A stretch of DNA of 64,000 bases from CAWDVH01 sp963805705 (GTDB lineage Bacteria; Actinomycetota; Actinomycetes; Streptosporangiales; Streptosporangiaceae), in assembly GCA_963805705.1 (NCBI GenBank), contig CAWDVH010000001.1, positions 2,046,001-2,110,000 on the forward strand, given 5' to 3'. Below are positions 55,162-62,710 of the stretch, in pieces (the first letter of the stretch is position 1; each line of letters begins with the position of its first letter). The position numbers and the translations under genes were made by a program. The notes below the pieces were generated by a model that was not told the DNA's origin, made no database searches, and saw only the letters and a program-made list of their open reading frames with translations.

Positions 55162-56013
55162 ATGGCGGAGAGTGGAACTGTTGTCGCGGTCGCACAGCTC
55201 GCGCTCACCGTGGGGGAACTAGACGCTAACCGGGCGGCCGCGAGGGCGGCGGTCGCGGAGGCGGCGCTCGCGGGTGCGCGGCTCGTAGTGCTGCCAGAGC
55301 TGTCGGACTCGGGATACGTATTCTCGGACGCCGGCGAGGCGCTGTCACTCGCGTCGCCGGCGGCATCTGGCGTGACGTTGCGCGAGTGGCGGTCGCTGGC
55401 CGCCAGGCACGACCTGACCATCGCCGGCGGGTTCTGCGAGCTGGGGCCGGACGGGAAGCTGTACAACAGCGCGGCGATCGTGGACGCATCTGGCACGAGG
55501 GCGGTGTACCGCAAAGCGCACCTGTGGGACGCCGAGAAGAAGATCTTCACGCCCGGAGATAGTGCGCCGCCGGTGGTGGAGTTGCCGTTCGGCAATGTCG
55601 GGCTCATGATCTGCTACGACCTGGAGTTCCCGGAATGGGTGCGGCTTGCCGCGCTGAGCGGCGCTGACCTCATCGCGGTCCCGGTGAACTGGACGGCTTC
55701 AGGTTCGCCCGCGCCGCCTGGTGAGCGATCTGGTGAGGTGGTCTCGGCGCAGGCGGCAGCCTCGTCCAACGGCGTGTTCATCGCGGTCGCGGACCGATGC
55801 CGAACCGAGCGCGGCGTGGACTGGCTCGGCGGCTCAGTCATCGTGCGGCGTGGAGGCTATCCCGCCGCCGGGCCGGTGTGCGAGGACCGGTCTGCCGTGC
55901 TGACCGCCACGGTCGACTTCCGGCTGGCCCAGGACAAGCGGATCAGTGAGCTGAACGACCTGTTCACCGACCGGCGGCCGGATCTGTACGCGCGACTATG
56001 GGACGTCCCCTAG
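55162..56013 (+). CDS. Nitrilase-superfamily carbon-nitrogen hydrolase
   Basis: 283 residues with the Glu-Lys-Cys triad: Glu46 in LPELSDSGY, Lys118 in YRKAHLWD and Cys151 in MICYDLEFPEW. The 'LYNSAAIVD' and 'YDLEFPEWVR' blocks fit the amidase/N-carbamoylase branches rather than true nitrilases. ATG 55162 gives a family-sized protein; the open frame extends to 55081 without homology. Isolated gene amid transposon debris, probably acquired. Confidence 0.9.
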   Translation: MAESGTVVAVAQLALTVGELDANRAAARAAVAEAALAGARLVVLPELSDSGYVFSDAGEALSLASPAASGVTLREWRSLAARHDLTIAGGFCELGPDGKLYNSAAIVDASGTRAVYRKAHLWDAEKKIFTPGDSAPPVVELPFGNVGLMICYDLEFPEWVRLAALSGADLIAVPVNWTASGSPAPPGERSGEVVSAQAAASSNGVFIAVADRCRTERGVDWLGGSVIVRRGGYPAAGPVCEDRSAVLTATVDFRLAQDKRISELNDLFTDRRPDLYARLWDVP

Positions 56014-56281
56014 TCGGCAGGTAGTGGGCGATTGTGATACCCCGTCCAAATGAACCCGCCGCGCCGAATGTCCGGCTCTGGATGCCGCGCGAGCCATGTC
56101 ATCACGTCCCGGTTGGAGAGCAGAACGGCGGTTCTACGTGCGTGCCAACTTAATTGACTGGCGACGGTAGGTAGCCAAATAGCGATCACAACCCCGCCAT
56201 TCGGCAAGGTCGTTCCGCACTGTGTACCTTGCATGGAGGCATGTCGGGGCGTTTCGTTACTCTCCGGCCACGACCGAGAAA

Positions 56282-57127
56282 CTACAGCAGCAGCCAGGTC
56301 CGGAGGAGGGCGTTGTACTGGAACCAGCCTTCCTGCGGTCCGTTAAGCAGCGCGGGCTGACCCTGGCCGGGTGCGTAGCCGGGCCAGCCGAGCCGCTCCA
56401 GCAGGTAACAGAGCGCGAGCGTTTCGCGGAACTCCCGCTCGACTGTGGCCAGGGCGCGCGGCACGAATAGAGGACCATTGCTCTCCCAGAAGCCGCCGTT
56501 GTCATGCCCGGCTCTACTATGCGCATAGTCGCACAGGCGCTTGTAGCGAGTGTTGAGCCAGGAATCGTCTGCGTCGCCGAACACTGACGCCGGGCTCGCG
56601 GCAGTGTCTACTCGGCCACCTTCTGCACTGTCGCGCAGCAGGACCCGAGCGCGGCCGAACTTGGCTTCCAAGCTGCCCGTCTGCCATGCCCCGAACGACT
56701 CGACGTCGTCGGTGACGGCGAATGCCGCAGCCATCGTGAGTGTCTCTAGCGAGACACGAAGGCAGCCGATCGCCTGCCGGTAATACCCGTGCAGGGCGTT
56801 GAACACGAGTGCGTCGAACTCCTCGCCAGCAATGAGTGCCGGATAGTCCATGAACGGCGCGGTTCCAGGATCTGGCCATGAAAAGGTCCAGTCGTGGTTG
56901 AGCTGGTTGAGACGTGTAATGACCGAGCCCGCGTAGCCCGACGACTCCAACGCGACATGGGTGGCCAGGCCCATGATGTGATTCCACGACTCACGGTCGA
57001 TCACGTCAGTGTGCGGTGGCCAGTCCTCTGGCTCGCCGTCTGCCCAGAAGAACACAGACGGGCTGAGCATCAAACGATCCCGCCGAAAGTCCGTCGCGGG
57101 AAGCGGATGGTCGCTTTCGGTTGCCAT
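56282..57127 (-). CDS. Hypothetical protein with a possible HEPN motif
   Basis: 281 residues, mostly helical and soluble, lower G+C than flanking chromosome. 'EFDALVFNALHGYYRQAIGC' and 'LRVSLETLTMAAAFAVTDD' are followed by 'NTRYKRLCDYAHSRAGHDNG', where R-x5-H (RLCDYAH) fits the Rx4-6H RNase motif of HEPN proteins. HEPN domains are common in toxins, abortive-infection and CRISPR proteins. No obvious antitoxin (MNT or other) is adjacent. ATG 57127 has an excellent site, AAAGGAGG. HEPN assignment is inference. Confidence 0.6.
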   Translation of the reverse strand: MATESDHPLPATDFRRDRLMLSPSVFFWADGEPEDWPPHTDVIDRESWNHIMGLATHVALESSGYAGSVITRLNQLNHDWTFSWPDPGTAPFMDYPALIAGEEFDALVFNALHGYYRQAIGCLRVSLETLTMAAAFAVTDDVESFGAWQTGSLEAKFGRARVLLRDSAEGGRVDTAASPASVFGDADDSWLNTRYKRLCDYAHSRAGHDNGGFWESNGPLFVPRALATVEREFRETLALCYLLERLGWPGYAPGQGQPALLNGPQEGWFQYNALLRTWLLL

Positions 57128-58045
57128 GAGCCTCCTTTCTGACACACGAAACGCGGATCGGATGCGATGGATACACGACAAGATTCGACGGCGCGGACCC
57201 GCCTCCTCGTAGCATGCTCATCATGCATGAACAGCGTCGCCGCTACAGCGGCGCGCCTCCGTGCGCCCTGGCAGAGAGCGGCATGCCGCGAGGTCGGCAG
57301 CGGACAGTGGCGCCACCACCCACACCCTCGTTAAGTAGTGCTTGCAGCAGAACGATCCTTATGGACACCCGCAGCCAGTCGCACGGGTCCTGCATCCCGC
57401 CGTACCTAACGGCGGCTCCGTGCGCGGCTATCACCAGCAAGTTGGTTACTCTCTGCGATCGGCTTCAGGCTTCGCAAGCGCGGGTGCGTCGCTACCGCGG
57501 GCGTCGCGGCGGTGCGCCTGACACTAGCCATCTTGATCCTCGCCTACACCTGTCGGCGCTCACCAGTCTCGACGTACATCATCGCGGCAGATCCGGACGG
57601 TCACTGCGCCAGCGATCGCGCATAAATATTCAGACCTCGCTCGACCGTACGGACGGTAGAACCTTGATCATCGGATGCGCGGCCAAACCGTGGCTTTGCG
57701 CGCGCGTGGCCGCCGTTATCTGGCGCACCGTCATTGGCTTAGATTCTGGCTGGCAAGAAGTCCAGATCGGGCAGTTCTGGGGGTTCTGGGGTCTCAGCTC
57801 CGCCAGGCGATCGCGTGGGCGTGGCAATGCTGGCGGCGTGAGGAGCAATACGGTGCCGGTGCTGGCCGCCGACATTAGCCGCTACCAGGGCAACATCCGG
57901 GCGCATGCCCAGCGGCTGGGTGGTTGCCAGCTGCGGACTATGCTGGAATGATCTTGGTACCTGCCCGCGCCAGCTTTCCTGCTAAGCGTCGTCTTGCCCG
58001 GTAACACGGTCATTCCCTGCCGCTCAGCCGCGGCATGCCTGGCGG
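57128..58045. other. Long non-coding gap
   Basis: One long plus-strand frame crosses most of this gap, but its product is rich in Arg, Ser and Cys, lacks any recognisable fold or ribosome site and looks accidental. G+C is slightly lower than in the flanks. No repeat shared with other parts was found. Confidence 0.5.
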
Positions 58046-60835
58046 CTATTCCGGTGCCGGCGCGACGGGGTCCCCGATCAGGGCGGCGAGCCGCCCGAAC
58101 TCGCCCAGGGCGTAATCGGCGACCTCATGGTCGTCCATCGCGGCGCCTCGCCCGAGCGCAGTGCTGTAGGCGGCCTCGCCGAGCGCGCGGCGGGCGGGGA
58201 CCAGGGCTTCGTCGATCTCGAGCCGCTCGTAGTGGTAGGTGGCGGCCACCGAGAGCGGGAAATGCGCCGAGACAGCTCCGGCCAGGGCCGCAGCTGGCTC
58301 GGCTTCGCCGAGCTGGGCCAGCACCGCGGCGGCACGCTCGAGCGTCATGCCGAGCCCCAGCCGGTTACCGTCGCCGTGCTGCTGCACCGTCGCTTCACGC
58401 AGCACGGCCAGCGCTCCGGGCAGATCGTCGTTCCGGGCCCGGATGGCGCCAGCCAGCGACAGGGAAAAGCCGATGATGCTGTCGAAGGCTCCGGCGCGGG
58501 TCAGGACAAGACTGTCCTCGATGAGCGTCAGCGCGGCCTGTGGTTCGCCGAGCCAGATAGCGGTCGCGGCCGCGTAGAAGGCCGTCGCCGACAGCGCCGG
58601 GTTCTGGACCCTTCGGGCTACCTCGACCGCCTCCATGGCGGGCCGCCGCGCCGCCGCGTAGTCTCCGGCGCCCGTCCAGGCCATCGCTTCCATGGCATGG
58701 AAATACCCGACAAGGACCTCATTGCCCCGTTCCGCGGCCTCTCGAAGGCCTTCCCGGGCGATGCTGACCCCGCGATCTGGCTGCCCGGTATACGAGTAGA
58801 TCCGGGACAGCAGACATCGCGGCATCCCAAGACTGCTCGGATCGCTGGATACCGGTTCTCGCAGGGCGTCCTCGGCCCGCCGTCGCGCCAGCGGAAGGTC
58901 GCCGGCGAAGAACGCGCTCCATCCCGCTGCGGCCAGGACCGTCACGCGGATCTCGGGCAGGCACGTGCCGATCTGAGCGACGCCGGCTTCGGCCCAGACG
59001 CCGACGGTGCTGGGTCCTGAGATGGCGAAGTTTGCCAGGGCGGCTACGATCCCGAAGGCGAGCTGGCGCGCCTGGTCGCCGCTGTTCATAGCCCACGTGA
59101 CGGCGGCCTGCAGATTGTCGAGCTCGGCCCGGATACGGTGCTGCCACTCCAGTTGCGCGGGGCCGAGCAGTTCGGGCCCGGCCCGTTCGGCGAACGCCGC
59201 GTAATGCTCGGCGTGCCGGCGCTGCAGCCGGTCTTGCTCGCCGCTAGCCGCCAGTTGCTGCCGCGCGTAGGCCCGCATCGTCTCCAGCAGGCGGTAGCGG
59301 CTGGTCTGGTCCGGCGCCTCCTCCTCGGAGACCATAGACTTGCCGACCAGGGCCGTCAGGCTATCGAGGATGTCCCACCGCTGCAGGCCGCCTGCGCCGG
59401 ACACGGCGACGGCCGCGGCGGCGTCGAAGTTTCCGGAGAATACACCCAGGCAGTCGAAGACCTGCCGCTCCGCCTCACCGAGCAACGCGTAAGACCACTC
59501 GATCGTGGCCTTCAGAGTCTGCTGGCGGCCCGCGGCATCGGCCCGCCCGCGGGTCAGCAGTCGGAACCGCTCGTCGAGCAGCCCGGCGATCTCGGCCGGG
59601 CGCAGCGCCGCCACCCTCGCGGCGGCCAGCTCGATGGCCAGCGGGATCCCGTCCAGGCGCCGGCAGATCTCCCCGACAGCAGCGACGTTAGAAGAGCTCA
59701 GGGAAAAGTCGCTGCGCGCGGCGGCGGCCCGCTGGACGAACAAGGACATCGCATCGCTGGCACCGGCGGCCGCCATGCTCGCCGACGGCGGCGGCAGCGA
59801 CAGCCGCCGCAACCCGAAGACCTGCTCACCGCCCACGCCCAGCGCCTGCTGGCTGGTGGCCAGGATGCGCACCCCCCGGCAGCTGCGCAAGATGTCCGCT
59901 ACGAGGGCTGCCGCCGCGCTCAGCAGGTGCTCGCAGTTGTCGACCACCAGCAGCAGCGCGTTCTTGGTCCGCAAGAACTCCACGATGCTGCTGGCCGTGG
60001 AGATGCCGGGCCGGGGGCGCACACGCAGGGCGGCCAGGACGGCCTGCGCCATCGTCTCCCCGTCCTCGGCCGCGTGCAGCTCGCACAGCCACGCGCCATC
60101 GCGGAAGGACGGCAGCTGCTCAGCCGCAGCCTGCAGCGCCAGCCGCGTCTTGCCGACCCCGCCGACCCCGACCACTGTCACCAGCGGTGACCGCTGCATC
60201 GCTGTGGCCAGCTCGGCCAGCTCGTCCGCCCGGCCGACGAACGAGCTGAGCTGGACCGGCAGGTTCCCGGCGAACGCCTCCAGCGTGCGCAGCGGCGGGA
60301 ACTCGCCGCGAAGGCCGGGGCCGGTCAGCTGAAAGATCTGCACCGGCCGAGCCAGATCCCGCAACCGATGCTCCCCCAGGTCCACCAGCCCGCACCCGTC
60401 CGGCAGGTCATCACGCACCAGCAGCTCGGTCGCCCCCGAGACCAGCGCCTGCCCGCCGTGCCCGGCCGCCATCAGCCGGGCGCAGCGATTCAGCGGCTGG
60501 TTCAGGTAATGCTCACCGCCCAGCACCCCCTCATCGGTAAGCAGGCCCATCCGGGCAGCCAGCGGCCCGGTCACCTCCCCCCAGTCCTCGGCGGCCAGCC
60601 CCGCCTGCGCCGCCAGCACCGCGCGAACCGCCTCACGGGCCGAGGCGAACACCGCCGCCATCCCGTCGCCCATCGTGGAGAACACCACCCCGCCCTGCGA
60701 CTCGACCGCCCCCCGCACGATCGCGTCATGCCGCGCCAGCGCGTCCCGCATCTCCTGCGGGTGCGCCTCCCACCGGCGCGTCGACCCCTCCAGGTCAGTA
60801 AACAGGAACGTCACCGTCCCCTGCGGCAGCCCCAT
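58046..60835 (-). CDS. Class III nucleotidyl-cyclase-AAA-TPR regulator
   Basis: 929 residues. Residues 5-175 are a cyclase domain: 'TVTFLFTDLEGSTRRWE' (metal Asp14), 'STMGDGMAAVFA' (Asp57), 'NRCARLMAAGHGGQALVS'. Residues about 195-480 are an NB-ARC-like ATPase: P-loop GVGGVGKTR (223-231), Walker B 'LLLVVDNCEHLL', 'RRLDGIPLAIELAAARVAAL'. A winged helix ('RYRLLETMRAYARQQLAASG') and TPR repeats follow. Such proteins are usually signal-responsive regulators, some with a LuxR HTH; none is seen here. ATG 60835 with GAGGGGG is the start. It is the intact counterpart of the truncated gene at 52377-54321. Confidence 0.9.
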   Translation of the reverse strand: MGLPQGTVTFLFTDLEGSTRRWEAHPQEMRDALARHDAIVRGAVESQGGVVFSTMGDGMAAVFASAREAVRAVLAAQAGLAAEDWGEVTGPLAARMGLLTDEGVLGGEHYLNQPLNRCARLMAAGHGGQALVSGATELLVRDDLPDGCGLVDLGEHRLRDLARPVQIFQLTGPGLRGEFPPLRTLEAFAGNLPVQLSSFVGRADELAELATAMQRSPLVTVVGVGGVGKTRLALQAAAEQLPSFRDGAWLCELHAAEDGETMAQAVLAALRVRPRPGISTASSIVEFLRTKNALLLVVDNCEHLLSAAAALVADILRSCRGVRILATSQQALGVGGEQVFGLRRLSLPPPSASMAAAGASDAMSLFVQRAAAARSDFSLSSSNVAAVGEICRRLDGIPLAIELAAARVAALRPAEIAGLLDERFRLLTRGRADAAGRQQTLKATIEWSYALLGEAERQVFDCLGVFSGNFDAAAAVAVSGAGGLQRWDILDSLTALVGKSMVSEEEAPDQTSRYRLLETMRAYARQQLAASGEQDRLQRRHAEHYAAFAERAGPELLGPAQLEWQHRIRAELDNLQAAVTWAMNSGDQARQLAFGIVAALANFAISGPSTVGVWAEAGVAQIGTCLPEIRVTVLAAAGWSAFFAGDLPLARRRAEDALREPVSSDPSSLGMPRCLLSRIYSYTGQPDRGVSIAREGLREAAERGNEVLVGYFHAMEAMAWTGAGDYAAARRPAMEAVEVARRVQNPALSATAFYAAATAIWLGEPQAALTLIEDSLVLTRAGAFDSIIGFSLSLAGAIRARNDDLPGALAVLREATVQQHGDGNRLGLGMTLERAAAVLAQLGEAEPAAALAGAVSAHFPLSVAATYHYERLEIDEALVPARRALGEAAYSTALGRGAAMDDHEVADYALGEFGRLAALIGDPVAPAPE

Positions 60836-61219
60836 CGCCAGGCCCCCTCGCCCAGACCCAAGCCACGAGGCGAGCACGTGACGAACACCGGATTGGTGAC
60901 GCCCGCCTCCGGCACCCGCTTGACCGGGATGGAGCCGAGCGTAACACCGCGTAGCCCCGTCGGCCCAGGCTTGCTTCGCCGTGCGGAACGGACCGCTGTC
61001 CTGGCCATGCACCGGCCTCGTTGACGGCGACCCGACGTCGACTCGCGCTCGGTCCTGGCCGGCTGCCCGCTGCCGGCGGCCGTCCCGGTGCGGGTAACCA
61101 GGTGTCAGCAAGCTGACAGCGGATCAGTCAGCCACGTGACTGACGGCTGCCTCACCGCCATGGACGCTGACAGTAGCCGGTCATTTCCGAGGACCGGGAA
61201 CCGCAAGGGGAGGCGCACC

Positions 61220-61657
61220 ATGACCGGGCAACTGGCGGACTTGCTGTCGTTCCGGCGGATCGCGGCCATCCCGTTCGACGCCTGCATGGCCGCCCTCGAG
61301 AGCTGGCAGTGCAGCGGACACTACGGCGAACTGCGCCTCGGCCACAGCGTGCTGCGGGGGCCGATCGAGCGCGATCACCACTTCGGTACCTGCCGGATCG
61401 ACGTCCGCCTGGCCCGCGGGCCGCTGCGGCCGCTGGTGCGCATGCGGCTGGACATCGAGCCCTGGTCGCCCACCGCCACCGCCCTCGAACTCATCCCGTG
61501 CCAGCGGGTCAGGCTCGGCGCAGCCTACTTCGCGGCCGACCACCGCCTGCTGGACTCCCTGACCCGCACGCTGTCGGCGCGCGTGCCGGTGCAGCAGCGC
61601 CCAGATCACGACTATCTGCGCGCAGCCCTCAGCGCTCCGGCTCTCAGCCGCTCATAG
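61220..61657 (+). CDS. Conserved actinobacterial hypothetical protein
   Basis: 145 residues, soluble, mixed alpha/beta. 'TGQLADLLSFRRIAAIPFDA' opens it, followed by 'LRLGHSVLRGPIERDHHFGT', 'CRIDVRLARGPLRPLVRMRL' and 'YFAADHRLLDSLTRTLSARV'. From memory, this start is typical of a small family found beside cyclase-AAA regulators or alone in actinobacteria, function unknown. ATG 61220 has AAGGGGAGG upstream. It is divergent from the cyclase-AAA gene. Confidence 0.7.
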   Translation: MTGQLADLLSFRRIAAIPFDACMAALESWQCSGHYGELRLGHSVLRGPIERDHHFGTCRIDVRLARGPLRPLVRMRLDIEPWSPTATALELIPCQRVRLGAAYFAADHRLLDSLTRTLSARVPVQQRPDHDYLRAALSAPALSRS

Positions 61658-61878
61658 TCATCGATTTGGCCGTGTCAGCATTCGGTCAAGCGCTTGGCTA
61701 GGTTTCCCGGCGGGATTGCCGACAGCGAATGGACATGCTGACCTGCGCATAAGCATGTACCAGCGCAACGTCCTCAATTCGGCATGAGCGCGATGGCGGC
61801 TGGCTGCGCGCAGCGCCCGATCTGCCAGTTCTGTGTGCACGAGAGACGGCTCCACCGCACACCATTAGCCGCGCCGAT

Positions 61879-62143
61879 CGGCGGTTACATGTGCGGGGTG
61901 CCAGGCTGGTGCGGCGGGACATCCTGTTATGGCTCTGTTGCGGCGCGGGGCATCGCCCGATGCCGGTGGCCGGCTCGGCGGGGCCCCCTGACCGCGTCGG
62001 CGGGCTGCAGGTCCGGCGCCGCGTGATCCGCGGTCTTGCCGGCCGATCTCAGCGTGGCGGGTCGGGTCGGCCGCGCCGGCGGCTCGCTTCGCGAGACTCC
62101 CTGCCGGACCCGGTGCATCACTTCCAGGGCCAGCCAGGCCAGC
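61879..62143 (+). repeat. Dispersed repeat R1, copy 3
   Basis: Nearly identical to 47014-47272 and, in its first 180 bases, to 40527-40704. After 62143 the sequence leaves the R1 pattern, and two IS481-type terminal repeats follow (62300-62316, 62321-62337). The block 61658-61878 holds nothing recognisable. Confidence 0.85.
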
Positions 62144-62348
62144 AGGATGAGTCAGCGGCGATGGGGCAGGGAAGGCCTCAGCCCCGGGCATTGGCCGCCG
62201 GCGCGACGGGCTGACTTGGAAGCATCAGCACGGCCGGGCTGAGCAACGAATTACCAGGCATGCATCGACGTCCGGGTGCGCGGGCTGGAGCCGCGCTTCG
62301 CTCCCAGAATCGGACATCCGGCTCCCAGAGTCGGGCATATCGGCGGGC

Positions 62349-62574
62349 TGTGTGTCGCCCAGGATGATGATCCTGCCGTTGAGCAGCTAAAACTGGGTGG
62401 AGCTGAGGGGATTTGAACCCCTGACCCCCTCGATGCGAACCGAGTGCATCATCCCGCAAAGCCACTGTCCTGCCACGTACCCGCACGTCAGAGACGTCAG
62501 GCCAGGCATGGTGGCTCCGCCTGCCCGCGCCTGACGGCGTCATGCCGCTCCCATTTCGCTCCCAGAATCGGACA
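62349..62574 (-). repeat. Composite repeat copy C: linker, tRNA-3'-half-like block and IS481-type end
   Basis: The R2 linker (62349-62405) runs directly into the tRNA-like block (T-arm AGGGG-TTCAAAT-CCCCT on the minus strand), which continues through the 'ggccaggcatggtggc' segment and ends in the 17-bp IS481-type repeat (62558-62574). This is the most complete arrangement in the window. Confidence 0.85.
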
Positions 62575-62710
62575 GCCTCCTTCCGTCGCTGCGGCCCGCG
62601 AATGGAGCACGCCCGGGATCGTTCGGCATCCTGAGTGCCGGACAGCCGACCCCATATCGAGAATCGGTCTGCTGTCGGCCATGAGGATGGCTCCCTCATC
62701 ACTGGTGATG
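62575..62710 (+). repeat. Tail block of the composite repeat, second copy
   Basis: Matches 44701-44838 (GCCTCCTTCCGTCGCTGCGG and onward) and is cut off after CACTGGTGATGG by the IS256 element. In the other copy the sequence goes on to CAGCCGCTCCGATGGCGGCC. Confidence 0.85.

Noticed and set aside
57214..57951. A 245-residue plus-strand open frame in the gap before the cyclase-AAA gene
   Set aside because: Its composition (Arg, Ser, Cys, Trp scattered), lack of a ribosome site and absence of any recognisable segment point to an accidental frame in GC-rich DNA.
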